DNA of 64,000 nt from Pseudomonas cichorii (GCF_003700275.1 NZ_RBRE01000057.1:62001-126000), one strand, 5' to 3'; shown: positions 45,048 through 54,584, counted from the first letter of the stretch. Made by a program: numbers and translations. The notes: generated by a model not told the origin, from the letters alone.

Positions 45048-45353
45048 ATGGCGAAGATCACTTCCGCACCATCCCAGGATGGTCAGCAACTGACCATTTT
45101 CATTGAAGGGCGTTTCGATTTTTCCACTCACCAGGACTTTCGCGGCGCCTATGAGGTGCATGCCGGTAACCTGAATTACGTGGTTGATCTGGGCGGTACT
45201 CACTATCTGGACAGTTCGGCGCTGGGAATGCTGTTGCTGCTGCGCGATCATGCCGGTGGTGATGACGCCGTGGTGCGGCTGGTGAACTGCACGCCGGATG
45301 TCATCAAGATCCTCACCATTTCCAACTTCTCGAAACTGTTCCAGCTGAGTTGA
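45048..45353 (+). CDS. hsbA: HsbA, anti-sigma factor antagonist (STAS domain)
   Basis: A 101-residue STAS protein. The predicted phospho-acceptor serine lies in HYLDSSALGMLLLLRDHAG, the SpoIIAA/RsbV signature. In P. aeruginosa HsbA is regulated by HsbR and binds either FlgM, affecting FliA, or the diguanylate cyclase HsbD, so it balances swimming against biofilm. The same module is placed here between fliJ and fliK. Its TGA overlaps the hsbR ATG (TGATG). No sigma-54 promoter with correct spacing was found in the 70 nt upstream. Confidence 0.9.
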   Translation: MAKITSAPSQDGQQLTIFIEGRFDFSTHQDFRGAYEVHAGNLNYVVDLGGTHYLDSSALGMLLLLRDHAGGDDAVVRLVNCTPDVIKILTISNFSKLFQLS

Positions 45354-47056
45354 TGCCCGCATCCAAGGGGCTGTGCATACTGATCGCCGACGACAGTGCC
45401 AGCGACCGTTTGCTGCTGTCGACAATCATTGCCCGTCAGGGGCACAGAGTCCTGAGTGCCGCCAATGGTATCGAAGCGCTGGCGATGTTCGAGGCCGAGC
45501 GTCCGCATCTGATTCTGATGGATGCGCTGATGCCGGTCATGGATGGTTTCGAGGCGGCGCGGCGCATCAAGAGTCTGTCCGGCGACTCGCTGGTGCCGAT
45601 CATTTTCCTGACCTCTCTCACCGAGGGTGAGGCCCTGGCCCGCTGCCTGGATGCCGGTGGCGATGACTTCATTTCCAAACCCTACAATCCGCTGGTGCTG
45701 GCGGCCAAGATCAATGCCATGAACCGGCTGCGACTGTTGCAGGAAACCGTCCTGCAGCAGCGCGACCTGATTGCCCGGCACCATGAATATCTGCTCAACG
45801 AGCAGCGCGTCGCCAAGGCGGTATTCGATCAGGTGGCGCATTCGGGGTGTCTCGGGGCGGCGAATATTCGTTATCTGCAATCGCCCTATGCGCTGTTCAA
45901 CGGTGACCTGATGCTGGCGGCCTACACGCCGGCCGGGAACATGCACGTCCTGCTCGGTGACTTCACCGGTCATGGCCTGCCGGCTGCGGTGGGGGCGATG
46001 CCTCTGGCCGAAGTGTTCTATGGCATGACCGCCAAAGGCTACGGGGTGGCCGAAACGCTGCGGGAAATGAATGCCAAGCTCAAGCGCATTTTGCCGGTGG
46101 ACATGTTCTGCTGTGCAGCGCTGCTGTCCGTCAACCTCAAGCAGCAGCAAGTCGAGATCTGGAATGGCGGCTTGCCGGATGCTTATCTGTTGCGGGTTGC
46201 CGACGGCAGCCATTTGCCGCTGATGTCGCTGCATTTGCCTTTGGGCGTGCTGAGTGCCAAATCTTTCGATGACCGTACCGAGGTTTATCCGCTGTCCACC
46301 GGGGATCGGATTTTCCTGTTGTCCGATGGTGTACTGGACACCAGCAACAGCTGCGATGAGTTGTTCGGCGCGCAACGCCTGCGCGAAGTCCTGACGGCAA
46401 ACCGTCAGCCTGAATTGTTGATTCAGGAGATTCTCCAGGCGCTGAACGATTTTGGCGGGCGGGCGCGTGATGATGTGAGCATGCTGGAAATCAGCGTCAT
46501 CGATGACGAGCAGGACGCGCCCGCGGTATCGAATTACTCGGACAATGCCATGTCGAGCCCGCTGGACTGGTCGCTCAGCTTCGAGTTTCGTGCCTCGACC
46601 CTGCGCCGATTCAACCCCTTGCCTTACCTGATGCAGTTATTGCTTGAGGTTCCGGGCCTGCAAGAGCAGAGTGCGGCCTTGCATAGCGTGCTCACCGAGT
46701 TGTATAGCAATGCCCTGGAGCATGGCGTATTGGGGCTGGATTCGACACTCAAGCAGGATGCCGCCGGATTTGCCCGCTATTATAAGGAGCGAACGGAGCG
46801 TCTTGAGGCGCTGCAGTCGGGTTTCATCCGTGTGCATCTGCAGGTCGAGCCTGTGGAGCAGGGTGGCAGGCTGACAGTGCGGGTCGAAGACAGCGGGCAA
46901 GGCTTCGATGTGCAGGAAGTGCTTGCCATGCCTCCTTCCCTGGACGGGCTGCATGGTCGAGGGCTGAGGTTGATTCGTGAATTGAGCCAGCAGGCGCAAT
47001 GGTCTAAGGATGGCCGGGTTGCCTGCGTGGAATTTTTCTGGAGAGCAATGGCATAA
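45353..47056 (+). CDS. hsbR: HsbR, response regulator with PP2C phosphatase and anti-sigma kinase domains
   Basis: A 567-residue protein. The receiver domain (about 5-125) has acidic residues in IADDSASDR and the phospho-acceptor in LILMDALMPVMDG. A SpoIIE/PP2C phosphatase domain (about 180-385) has MHVLLGDFTGHGLPAAVGAMP and LLSDGVLD. A C-terminal HATPase_c kinase of RsbW type (about 430-565) has LTELYSNALEHGVLGLD. It sets HsbA phosphorylation, under control of HptB. Start ATG 45353 overlaps the hsbA stop. Confidence 0.92.
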   Translation: MPASKGLCILIADDSASDRLLLSTIIARQGHRVLSAANGIEALAMFEAERPHLILMDALMPVMDGFEAARRIKSLSGDSLVPIIFLTSLTEGEALARCLDAGGDDFISKPYNPLVLAAKINAMNRLRLLQETVLQQRDLIARHHEYLLNEQRVAKAVFDQVAHSGCLGAANIRYLQSPYALFNGDLMLAAYTPAGNMHVLLGDFTGHGLPAAVGAMPLAEVFYGMTAKGYGVAETLREMNAKLKRILPVDMFCCAALLSVNLKQQQVEIWNGGLPDAYLLRVADGSHLPLMSLHLPLGVLSAKSFDDRTEVYPLSTGDRIFLLSDGVLDTSNSCDELFGAQRLREVLTANRQPELLIQEILQALNDFGGRARDDVSMLEISVIDDEQDAPAVSNYSDNAMSSPLDWSLSFEFRASTLRRFNPLPYLMQLLLEVPGLQEQSAALHSVLTELYSNALEHGVLGLDSTLKQDAAGFARYYKERTERLEALQSGFIRVHLQVEPVEQGGRLTVRVEDSGQGFDVQEVLAMPPSLDGLHGRGLRLIRELSQQAQWSKDGRVACVEFFWRAMA

Positions 47057-47089
47057 TCGCCTCCAGAGTCTTGATCAAGGAGTGAACAA

Positions 47090-47452
47090 GTGTCGATTCA
47101 TCTGGATTACAGTGTTTTGAGTGTCTTGCAGGAAGTCATGGAGGACGAATATCCCACCTTGCTCGATGTTTTTATCAAGGACTCCGAGCAGCGCGTATCG
47201 CAATTGCGTCGGGCAGTCGATACCGAGATGCTCGACCTGCAGGAATTGAGTCTGACGGCTCACAGCTTCAAGGGCAGCAGCAGCAACATGGGTGCCTTGC
47301 TCCTGTCGGATCTGTGTCGCGAGCTTGAAGAGCGTGCCCGTCAACAGCAACGCATCGGTCTGGAAGACCTGATCGGCAGGATCGACAGCGAGTACCTGAC
47401 CATCCGCCAGTTATTCGACGCCGAGCGCCAGTTGTTCATCGGCCAGACCTGA
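47090..47452 (+). CDS. hptB: HptB, histidine phosphotransfer protein
   Basis: A 120-residue HPt domain protein, with the phosphorylated His in LTAHSFKGSSSNMGA (about residue 57). It receives phosphate from hybrid kinases in the Gac-linked network and passes it to HsbR. It starts with GTG at 47090 behind AAGGAG. It is third in the hsbA-hsbR-hptB group, which places a motility/biofilm decision relay inside the flagellar locus. Confidence 0.92.
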   Translation: MSIHLDYSVLSVLQEVMEDEYPTLLDVFIKDSEQRVSQLRRAVDTEMLDLQELSLTAHSFKGSSSNMGALLLSDLCRELEERARQQQRIGLEDLIGRIDSEYLTIRQLFDAERQLFIGQT

Positions 47453-47481
47453 TTTCTTCCCGTTTCGATTTTCTGCCAAAG

Positions 47482-47499
47482 CTGGCCCGCATCTTGCTG
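47482..47499 (+). promoter_or_regulatory. Sigma-54 promoter of fliK
   Basis: CTGGCCCGCATCTTGCTG with GG-N10-GC; -12 C at 47497, +1 near 47509, about 29 nt before fliK. It separates fliK from the hsb/hpt genes. Confidence 0.85.
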
Positions 47500-47537
47500 T
47501 TGTTCATGGAACCAGCTGCTCATGTGCGGAGATCGAA

Positions 47538-48905
47538 ATGCCCCTTGCCCCTAACGTGCTTCTTCAGGCCAACGTAACTGCGACGTCAAAGTCCGCAGCG
47601 GCCAACAATGCGATCAAGTCGGCTGACAGCGGCAAGGGCGATGGTTCCAGCTTTTCCAATGTCTACGCCAAGCAGGCCAAGGACAAGGTCGCTGATCGCA
47701 ACGACGCTGCGCCCAAGCCTGTGCGTGACAAGTCTGTACCTGAAAAGGACAAGACCGTCGCGGGCAAGGACAAGACCGAAGCCGACAATACGACTGCCGC
47801 CGATGACTCGACCGTTGCCGAAAGCGGCAATGGTTTGCCTGCCGACTCGGCCAGTGCCAGCAGCGATGATCAGTCGAATGCCGATGGCCAGGTCGCCGAG
47901 GTATTGACGCCACCGGTCACCGATCCTGCGCTTGATCCTGCCCTGCAGCTCGCCGCAGCCCAGACGCCTGCGGCACTGGCGGCTGCCAATGCCGCAAGCG
48001 ATGCCGCCAAGGCCCTTCCGGTAGTAGCCGCATTGCCCGCTACGCCGACCACGGCTGTTGCGGCTGAAGATTCGTTCGATCCTGAGGCTGATCCTCTGGA
48101 CGGTCTGCATGCGGTGCAGCTTGCGCTGGAGAACGCCAATTCCAGGTCGCAGGCGGCGCAGCATGCCCAGGCTTCGGGAAAGGCTAACAATGCCGATAAC
48201 GACCCGAGTCAAAATGTTGCCAATAACCTGGCGGCCTTGAGCGAACAGCTTCCGTCCGATGAAAGCAGCACCGAGAGCAGCGACAAGTCGTTCAGCAACC
48301 TGATCGGCGATGGCCTCAAGGACACCAAGAGCGTGAACGGCGATACGCGAGTCGATAACTTCGCCGAGCGTCTGGCCGCCCTGAGCCAGGCTGCGCAACC
48401 GGCCAGAACGCCGGCCGCTGCACCGGCTACCCTGATCAACCAGCCGCTGGCGATGAATCAGAGTGGCTGGAGCGAAGGGATCGTCGACCGGGTCATGTAC
48501 CTGTCGAGCCAGAACCTGAAGTCCGCTGAAATCAAGCTGGAACCTGCCGAACTCGGACGTCTGGATATCCGCGTCAATATGGCGCCGGAGCAGCAGACTC
48601 AAGTGACCTTCATGAGTGCCCACCTGGGCGTGCGTGAAGCGCTGGAAAACCAGATGGCCCGCTTGCGTGAGTCGTTCGTGCAGCAGGGACTTGGCCAGGT
48701 TGACGTCAACGTTTCCGATCAGTCGCAGCAACAAGCCCAGCAGCAGGCTCAGGAACAGGCCAGCCGTGCCCAGCGCAGTGGTCGCAGTGGTGGTTCGGGT
48801 TCCGATGACGGCCTGGATGACAACGCCATCGCCGATGCAGCAGCGCCGGTGAGCCAGCCTGCCGCCCGCGTGATCGGTTCCAGCGAGATCGACTTCTACG
48901 CCTGA
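47538..48905 (+). CDS. fliK: FliK, hook-length control protein
   Basis: A 455-residue protein. The long, low-complexity N-terminal ruler region (about 1-300) is rich in Ala, Asp, Lys, Ser and Thr, with alternating Lys/Asp stretches near 45-85. The globular C-terminal switch domain (about 305-400) carries SAEIKLEPAELGRLDIRVNM and QVTFMSAHLGVREALE. A Gln-rich then Gly/Ser/Asp-rich tail ends the protein. It measures the hook and switches export specificity through FlhB. Confidence 0.94.
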   Translation: MPLAPNVLLQANVTATSKSAAANNAIKSADSGKGDGSSFSNVYAKQAKDKVADRNDAAPKPVRDKSVPEKDKTVAGKDKTEADNTTAADDSTVAESGNGLPADSASASSDDQSNADGQVAEVLTPPVTDPALDPALQLAAAQTPAALAAANAASDAAKALPVVAALPATPTTAVAAEDSFDPEADPLDGLHAVQLALENANSRSQAAQHAQASGKANNADNDPSQNVANNLAALSEQLPSDESSTESSDKSFSNLIGDGLKDTKSVNGDTRVDNFAERLAALSQAAQPARTPAAAPATLINQPLAMNQSGWSEGIVDRVMYLSSQNLKSAEIKLEPAELGRLDIRVNMAPEQQTQVTFMSAHLGVREALENQMARLRESFVQQGLGQVDVNVSDQSQQQAQQQAQEQASRAQRSGRSGGSGSDDGLDDNAIADAAAPVSQPAARVIGSSEIDFYA

Positions 48906-48976
48906 TTTGCCAATGAATCACGCTCCCTGGCAGGAGCGAATTGATTCGCAAAAGTAGCATTGAAGTGCTTGGCCTG

Positions 48977-49029
48977 TTCGCGACTGAAGTCGCTCCTGCA
49001 GATTGTGTGGGAGCGACTTCAGTCGCGAA
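48977..49029. repeat. REP-type palindromic element
   Basis: A perfect 20-bp stem (48977-48996 against 49010-49029; ends TTCGCGACTG and CAGTCGCGAA) with a 13-nt loop. The GGGAGCGACTTCAGTCGCGA arm is typical of extragenic palindromes in Pseudomonas. It probably stabilises or terminates the fliK transcript. A related degenerate copy lies just upstream. Confidence 0.85.
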
Positions 49030-49084
49030 AAACCTGTGCACATGTAACGAATTCATTCGTGCTCCCGCCTTCCTCCCCGCAACT

Positions 49085-49101
49085 CTGGCATAACACTTGC
49101 T
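49085..49101 (+). promoter_or_regulatory. Sigma-54 promoter of fliLMNOPQR-flhB
   Basis: CTGGCATAACACTTGCT with GG-N10-GC; -12 C at 49100, +1 near 49112, about 40 nt before fliL. Confidence 0.85.
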
Positions 49102-49152
49102 CTGCCTCTCTCACGCATCAGCGAACCCCTTGAATAGTGACGGATTATTGGC

Positions 49153-49653
49153 ATGGCGAAGAGCGAAGAAGTTAAAGACCCCGCTTCCAAAGGTAAACTC
49201 AAGCTCATCATCGTCGCAGTCGTGGCTTTGTTGCTCGCTGTCGGCCTTTCGGTAGGTGCAACCTGGTTCATCATGCACAAGTCTGCCAGCGCACCCGATC
49301 CTGCGGCTGTCGCGGCGGCAGCCAACGTCAAGCCTGCGGCGGTCTTTGAGCCCCTGACGCCGGCTTTCGTGGTCAACTTCAACGCCAATGGCCGTCAACG
49401 CTACATGCAGGTCAGCATCACCATGCTGGCGCGCAATGCGGCTGACATGGAAGCGTTGAAAGTGCATATGCCGGTGATCCGCAACAATCTGGTGATGCTG
49501 TTCGCATCGATTCCTTTCGAGTCACTGGCCACGCCAATCGGCCAGGAAATGCTGCGTCAGAAAGCGACTGCGAGCATTCAGGAAGTGGCGCAGAAAGAAC
49601 TCGGCAAGACCGTGATCGAACAGCTGCTCTTCACTAACTTCGTATTGCAGTAG
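49153..49653 (+). CDS. fliL: FliL, basal body-associated stator partner
   Basis: A 166-residue single-pass membrane protein: short cytoplasmic basic N terminus, transmembrane helix (about 18-40), Ala/Pro linker, then the periplasmic FliL domain (about 58-166) ending EQLLFTNFVLQ. It surrounds the stator and raises motor output. First gene of the fliL-flhB operon. Confidence 0.95.
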   Translation: MAKSEEVKDPASKGKLKLIIVAVVALLLAVGLSVGATWFIMHKSASAPDPAAVAAAANVKPAAVFEPLTPAFVVNFNANGRQRYMQVSITMLARNAADMEALKVHMPVIRNNLVMLFASIPFESLATPIGQEMLRQKATASIQEVAQKELGKTVIEQLLFTNFVLQ

Positions 49654-49662
49654 GACTCTGAC

Positions 49663-50631
49663 ATGGCCGTGCAAGACCTGCTGTCCCAGGACGAAATCGA
49701 TGCGCTGTTGCATGGCGTTGACGATGGTATGGTCCAGACCGAAAGTAACAATGAGCCTGGCAGTATCAAGAGCTATGACCTGACCAGCCAGGACCGGATC
49801 GTACGGGGTCGGATGCCGACCCTGGAAATGATCAACGAACGTTTTGCCCGCTATACCCGTATCAGCATGTTCAACCTGCTGCGGCGTTCGGCGGACGTGG
49901 CGGTCGGTGGTGTCCAGGTCATGAAGTTCGGGGAGTACGTGCACTCGCTGTACGTGCCGACCAGCCTCAACCTGGCCAAGATCAAGCCACTGCGCGGCAC
50001 GGCGCTGTTCATCCTCGATGCCAAGCTGGTGTTCAAGCTGGTGGATAACTTCTTCGGTGGTGACGGTCGTCACGCCAAGATCGAAGGGCGCGAATTCACC
50101 CCGACCGAGCTGCGCGTGGTGCGGATCGTTCTGGATCAGGCGTTCATCGACCTCAAGGAAGCCTGGCAGGCGATCATGGAAGTGAACTTCGAGTACATCA
50201 ACTCTGAAGTGAACCCGGCCATGGCCAACATCGTCGGGCCAAGCGAGGCGGTGGTGATTTCCACTTTCCACATCGAACTCGATGGCGGTGGCGGTGACCT
50301 GCACGTGACCATGCCGTACTCGATGATCGAGCCGATCCGCGAAATGCTCGATGCCGGCTTCCAGTCGGACCTCGACGATCAGGACGAGCGCTGGATCAAG
50401 GCGTTGAAAGAAGATGTACTCGATGTGTCCGTGCCATTGAGCACGACTGTGGTTCAGCGTCAGATGCTGCTGCGCGACATCCTGCACATGCAGCCTGGCG
50501 ACGTGATTCCGGTCGAGTTGCCCGAGACACTGGTCATGCGTGCCAATGGCGTGCCTTCTTTCAAGGTCAAGCTTGGCTCGCACAAGGGCAATCTTGCCCT
50601 GCAAGTAATCGAACCCATAGAGCGGCGTTGA
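49663..50631 (+). CDS. fliM: FliM, C-ring switch protein and CheY-P receptor
   Basis: A 322-residue switch protein. The N-terminal CheY-binding peptide is clear (LSQDEIDALLHG, residues 7-18). The middle CheC-like domain has the GGxG region (ELDGGGGDLHVTMPYSMIEP). The C-terminal SpoA domain interacts with FliN. It receives CheY-P and reverses rotation. Confidence 0.97.
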   Translation: MAVQDLLSQDEIDALLHGVDDGMVQTESNNEPGSIKSYDLTSQDRIVRGRMPTLEMINERFARYTRISMFNLLRRSADVAVGGVQVMKFGEYVHSLYVPTSLNLAKIKPLRGTALFILDAKLVFKLVDNFFGGDGRHAKIEGREFTPTELRVVRIVLDQAFIDLKEAWQAIMEVNFEYINSEVNPAMANIVGPSEAVVISTFHIELDGGGGDLHVTMPYSMIEPIREMLDAGFQSDLDDQDERWIKALKEDVLDVSVPLSTTVVQRQMLLRDILHMQPGDVIPVELPETLVMRANGVPSFKVKLGSHKGNLALQVIEPIERR

Positions 50632-50691
50632 TCTGTCAGATCGATGCCGGAATTGTTGCGTAACTGAATCAATGCCCGCTGAGGACAACCG

Positions 50692-51153
50692 ATGGCTGAT
50701 GAAAACGAAATGACGTCTGCTGAAGATCAGGCGTTGGCCGATGAATGGGCTGCGGCCCTGGGTGAAGCCGGCGAAGGTGGTCAGGACGATATCGACGCAT
50801 TGCTGGCGGCCGATGCAGGTAATTCTTCCTCGCGCATGACCATGGAAGAGTTCGGCAGCGTTCCCAAGAACAATGCGGCTGTGACGCTGGACGGCCCCAA
50901 CCTGGACGTGATTCTGGATATTCCAGTGTCGATTTCCATGGAAGTGGGCAGCACCGACATCAACATCCGTAACCTGCTGCAACTCAACCAGGGCTCGGTG
51001 ATCGAGCTGGATCGTCTGGCTGGCGAGCCGCTGGATGTGTTGGTCAACGGCACCCTGATCGCCCACGGCGAGGTGGTCGTGGTGAACGAGAAGTTCGGCA
51101 TTCGTCTGACGGATGTCATCAGTCCGAGCGAACGCATCAAGAAGTTGCGCTAA
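50692..51153 (+). CDS. fliN: FliN, C-ring switch protein
   Basis: A 153-residue protein. An acidic N-terminal extension includes QDDIDALL (31-38), which resembles the CheY-binding peptide of FliM. The SpoA domain follows (about 75-153: DVILDIPVSISMEVGSTDI, NQGSVIELDRLAGEPLDVLVNG). It forms the bottom of the C ring and docks FliH. The 60-nt gap from fliM holds no recognised signal. Confidence 0.96.
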   Translation: MADENEMTSAEDQALADEWAAALGEAGEGGQDDIDALLAADAGNSSSRMTMEEFGSVPKNNAAVTLDGPNLDVILDIPVSISMEVGSTDINIRNLLQLNQGSVIELDRLAGEPLDVLVNGTLIAHGEVVVVNEKFGIRLTDVISPSERIKKLR

Positions 51154-51600
51154 GTGAGGCGCTTGCTGAGTGTTCTGCTGACGCTGCCTTCGCTGGCGTT
51201 GGCCAGCGAACCTGTGGCCCAGGCGGTTGCCGCGGCGCCACAGGCCGGCAATGCGGTTTCCAGCGGGATGGGCGGGCAAGTGTTGCAATTGCTGCTTGGC
51301 CTGTTGCTCGTGGTCGGCCTTATTTTCGTGCTGGCCTGGGTCATGCGCCGGGTCCAGACCGTTGGCCCCAACAGTAATCAGGTCATCGAGCTGCTGGGAT
51401 CGCGGGCGCTTGGTGCGCGTGATCGACTGGTGCTGGTGCAGGTGGGCAACGAACAGATTCTGTTGGGTGTCACGCCGGGACGCATTACGCCTTTGCATGT
51501 GCTCAAGGAGCCGGTGCAGATGCCGGTGCGCGAGTCGGCAACTCCCGAGTTCGCCCAGCGCCTGCTGGAGTTGATGGGCAAGGATAAGGACAAGAAGTGA
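51154..51600 (+). CDS. fliO: FliO, export gate assembly protein
   Basis: A 148-residue membrane protein with an N-terminal signal-like segment ([17 protein letters not shown]), a transmembrane helix (about 44-66: [19 protein letters not shown]) and a cytoplasmic FliO domain ([24 protein letters not shown]). It assists FliP assembly. GTG directly follows the fliN stop and a downstream start cannot be excluded. The end overlaps fliP (TGATG). Confidence 0.9.
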   Translation: MRRLLSVLLTLPSLALASEPVAQAVAAAPQAGNAVSSGMGGQVLQLLLGLLLVVGLIFVLAWVMRRVQTVGPNSNQVIELLGSRALGARDRLVLVQVGNEQILLGVTPGRITPLHVLKEPVQMPVRESATPEFAQRLLELMGKDKDKK

Positions 51601-52352
51601 TGGGTGCCTTGCGTTTCCTGATATTGCTGCCGCTGCTGATCGCGGCGCCTGTCGCGTTCGCTGCCGATCCGCTATCGATCCCGGCGATCACGTTGTCCAA
51701 CAACCCGGCCGGGCAGCAGGAATATTCGGTCAGCCTGCAAATCCTGCTGATCATGACGGCGCTGAGTTTCATTCCGGCGTTCGTCATGCTGATGACCAGT
51801 TTTACCCGGATCATCATTGTCTTCTCGATCCTGCGGCAGGCCCTTGGCTTGCAGCAGACGCCCTCGAACCAGATTCTGACCGGCATGGCGCTGTTCCTGA
51901 CCATGTTCATCATGGCTCCGGTGTTCGACCGGGTGAATCAGGACGCCTTGCAGCCTTATCTGGCAGAGAAGCTCAGTGCCCAGGATGCGGTGGCCAAGGC
52001 GCAGGTGCCGATCAAGGATTTCATGCTGGCCCAGACTCGCACCAGCGACCTGGACCTGTTCATGCGCCTGTCCAAGCGTACCGACATTCAGACGCCTGAC
52101 GCTGCGCCCTTGACCATTCTGGTTCCGGCCTTCGTGATTTCCGAACTCAAGACCGCTTTTCAGATCGGTTTCATGATCTTCATTCCATTCCTGATCATCG
52201 ACCTGGTCGTGGCCAGTGTGCTGATGGCCATGGGTATGATGATGCTCTCGCCGCTGATCATTTCCTTGCCGTTCAAGATCATGCTGTTCGTGCTGGTGGA
52301 TGGCTGGGCGCTGATCGTCGGGACGCTGGCGGGAAGTTTTGGTGGTGTATGA
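51600..52352 (+). CDS. fliP: FliP, export gate subunit
   Basis: A 250-residue polytopic protein with a cleavable signal peptide (cleavage near AFA/AD) and the FliP signature ([54 protein letters not shown]). It forms the core of the FliPQR export channel. ATG 51600 overlaps the fliO stop. Confidence 0.96.
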   Translation: MGALRFLILLPLLIAAPVAFAADPLSIPAITLSNNPAGQQEYSVSLQILLIMTALSFIPAFVMLMTSFTRIIIVFSILRQALGLQQTPSNQILTGMALFLTMFIMAPVFDRVNQDALQPYLAEKLSAQDAVAKAQVPIKDFMLAQTRTSDLDLFMRLSKRTDIQTPDAAPLTILVPAFVISELKTAFQIGFMIFIPFLIIDLVVASVLMAMGMMMLSPLIISLPFKIMLFVLVDGWALIVGTLAGSFGGV

Positions 52353-52377
52353 GTCGTTTTGACGAGGAGTCTGCCCG

Positions 52378-52647
52378 ATGACGCCGGAAGTAGCTGTCGA
52401 TCTGTTTCGTGAAGCGCTGTGGCTGACCACTGTGCTGGTTGCGATTCTGGTAGTGCCGAGCCTTATCTGTGGTCTGCTGGTCGCGATGTTCCAGGCGGCC
52501 ACCCAGATCAACGAACAGACCTTGAGTTTTCTTCCGCGTCTGATCGTGATGCTCGTGACCCTGATTGTCGTGGGCCCCTGGCTGTTGAAAATATTCATGG
52601 AATACATCCTGTCGCTGTACGGCAGTATTCCGACCTTGATCGGCTAG
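52378..52647 (+). CDS. fliQ: FliQ, export gate subunit
   Basis: An 89-residue protein with two transmembrane helices (about 15-38 and 50-75), including PSLICGLLVAMFQAATQINEQTL, the FliQ hallmark. It wraps the FliPR core. Confidence 0.96.
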   Translation: MTPEVAVDLFREALWLTTVLVAILVVPSLICGLLVAMFQAATQINEQTLSFLPRLIVMLVTLIVVGPWLLKIFMEYILSLYGSIPTLIG

Positions 52648-52653
52648 TCCCGC

Positions 52654-53439
52654 ATGCAACCCTTGCTTGCGCTGACCGATACCCAGATCAGTACCTGGGT
52701 GGCCAGCTTCATGCTGCCGCTGTTCCGGATTGTCGCAGTCCTGATGACCATGCCGATCATCGGCACGACCCTGGTGCCGCGGCGTGTGCGCCTGTATTTC
52801 GCGGTGGCCATGACTGTCGTGGTCGCGCCGGTGCTACCGGCCATGCCGCCGGTCGAGGCGCTGGACCTGAGCGCGCTGCTGCTGATCGGTGAGCAGATCC
52901 TGATTGGCGCGGGAATGGGGCTTTCGCTGCAGTTGTTCTTCCATATCTTCGTAGTGGCCGGGCAGATCATCGCGACCCAGATGGGTATGGGCTTTGCCTC
53001 GATGGTTGACCCTACCAACGGCGTGTCCTCTGCAGTGATCGGGCAGTTCTTCACCATGCTGGTCACGCTCATATTCCTGGCCATGAACGGCCATCTGGTG
53101 GTGCTCGAAATTCTGGTCGAGAGCTTCACCACGATGCCGGTGGGCAGTGGTCTGCTGGTCAGTAACTTCTGGGAGCTGGCCACCGGGCTTGGCTGGGTCA
53201 TGAGTTCGGGGCTGCGGCTGGTGCTGCCGGCCATTACCGCGTTGCTGATCATCAATATCGCGTTCGGTGTCATGACCCGTGCGGCACCGCAGCTCAATAT
53301 CTTTTCCATCGGTTTTCCTCTGACCCTGGTGCTGGGCATGGTCATCCTGTGGATGAGCATGGCCGACATTCTCAATCAGTACCAACCCATGGCCGTTCAG
53401 GCCTTGCAGTCCCTGCGCGATCTGGTGAGGGCCCGCTGA
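52654..53439 (+). CDS. fliR: FliR, export gate subunit
   Basis: A 261-residue protein with about six hydrophobic segments and the FliR features QMGMGFASMVDPTNG and LFFHIFVVAGQIIA. One copy joins FliP and FliQ in the export channel. Ends 1 nt before flhB. Confidence 0.96.
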   Translation: MQPLLALTDTQISTWVASFMLPLFRIVAVLMTMPIIGTTLVPRRVRLYFAVAMTVVVAPVLPAMPPVEALDLSALLLIGEQILIGAGMGLSLQLFFHIFVVAGQIIATQMGMGFASMVDPTNGVSSAVIGQFFTMLVTLIFLAMNGHLVVLEILVESFTTMPVGSGLLVSNFWELATGLGWVMSSGLRLVLPAITALLIINIAFGVMTRAAPQLNIFSIGFPLTLVLGMVILWMSMADILNQYQPMAVQALQSLRDLVRAR

Positions 53440-53440
53440 G

Positions 53441-54577
53441 ATGGCTGAAAACGAGAATGGCCAGGACAAGACAGAAGACCCCACGGAGAAAAAGGTCCGG
53501 GACTCCCGGGCCGAAGGACAGATTGCCCGCTCCAAGGAATTGACCACCCTGGTCGTGATGTTGATGGGGGCGGGCGGCTTGCTGATGTTCGGGGCGGGCA
53601 TCGCTCGAATGATGGTCGAGCTGATGCGCAACAACTTCACGATCAGCCGTGAAACCTTGATGGACACCACCTACATGGGCAAGATGTTGCTCAGTTCGGG
53701 TGAACATGCGCTGATTGTGGTGTTGCCGTTTCTGATTGCCATGCTGGTCGCGGCATTGGTCGGCCCGATCATGCTGGGCGGCTGGTTGTTTGCCACCAAA
53801 TCACTGATGCCCAAGTTCAGCCGGATGAACCCGGCTTCCGGGCTCAAGCGCATGTTCTCGCCGCATGCGCTGGTGGAGCTGGTCAAGTCGTTCGCCAAAT
53901 TTTTGATCATCCTGGCGGTGGCGCTGGTGGTCTTGAGCAAGGATCGCAACGATCTGGTTTCCATTGCCCACGAGCCTCTGGAGCTGGCAATCATCCACAG
54001 CTTGCAAGTCGTGGGCTGGAGCAGCTTCTGGATGGCGTGCGGGCTGTTCTTCATTGCTGCGGCCGATGTGCCTTTCCAGATGTACGAGGCGCACAAGAAA
54101 CTGTTGATGACCAAGCAGGAAGTGCGTGATGAGCACAAGAACAGCGAAGGCAGTCCTGAGGTCAAGCAGCGGATTCGCCAGTTGCAGCGCGAGATGTCGC
54201 ATCGACGGATGATGGCGGCGGTTCCGGAAGCCGATGTCATCATTACCAACCCGACGCACTTTGCCGTGGCGCTCAAGTACGATCCCGAGAAGGGCGGGGC
54301 GCCGATGTTGCTGGCCAAGGGCGCCGATCTGGTCGCCATGAAAATCCGCGAGATTGGCGCGCACAACCAGATTCTGATCCTGGAGTCGGCCGCCCTGGCC
54401 CGTTCCATCTACTACAGCACCGAGCTTGAGCAGGAAATCCCGTCCGGGCTGTACCTGGCCGTGGCCCAGGTGCTGGCCTACGTCTACCAGATCCGCCAGT
54501 ATCATTCTGGCCGCAGCAAGCGCCCCGATCCGCTAGGTGACTTGCCGATCCCGCCGGATCTGCAGCGCGATTCCTGA
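53441..54577 (+). CDS. flhB: FlhB, export specificity switch
   Basis: A 378-residue protein. The basic N terminus (DKTEDPTEKKVRDSRAEGQIARSKEL) precedes four transmembrane helices and the cytoplasmic domain with the autocleavage motif NPTH (VIITNPTHFAVAL). Cleavage between Asn and Pro lets FliK switch export from hook to filament substrates. Last gene of the fliL operon; a REP-like palindrome follows. Confidence 0.97.
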   Translation: MAENENGQDKTEDPTEKKVRDSRAEGQIARSKELTTLVVMLMGAGGLLMFGAGIARMMVELMRNNFTISRETLMDTTYMGKMLLSSGEHALIVVLPFLIAMLVAALVGPIMLGGWLFATKSLMPKFSRMNPASGLKRMFSPHALVELVKSFAKFLIILAVALVVLSKDRNDLVSIAHEPLELAIIHSLQVVGWSSFWMACGLFFIAAADVPFQMYEAHKKLLMTKQEVRDEHKNSEGSPEVKQRIRQLQREMSHRRMMAAVPEADVIITNPTHFAVALKYDPEKGGAPMLLAKGADLVAMKIREIGAHNQILILESAALARSIYYSTELEQEIPSGLYLAVAQVLAYVYQIRQYHSGRSKRPDPLGDLPIPPDLQRDS

Positions 54578-54584
54578 TTGTCTC

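Larger units (their letters stand above)
48906..49152. other. fliK-fliL intergenic region
   Basis: It contains a degenerate REP-like half (48914-48950), a perfect 20-bp REP-type hairpin (48977-49029) and the fliL sigma-54 promoter (49085-49101). No coding region is supported. Confidence 0.7.

Noticed and set aside
49522..51498. Minus-strand open frame of 658 codons opposite fliM/fliN
   Set aside because: Shadow frame spanning several real genes with His/Gln-rich content from reverse reading of coding DNA.
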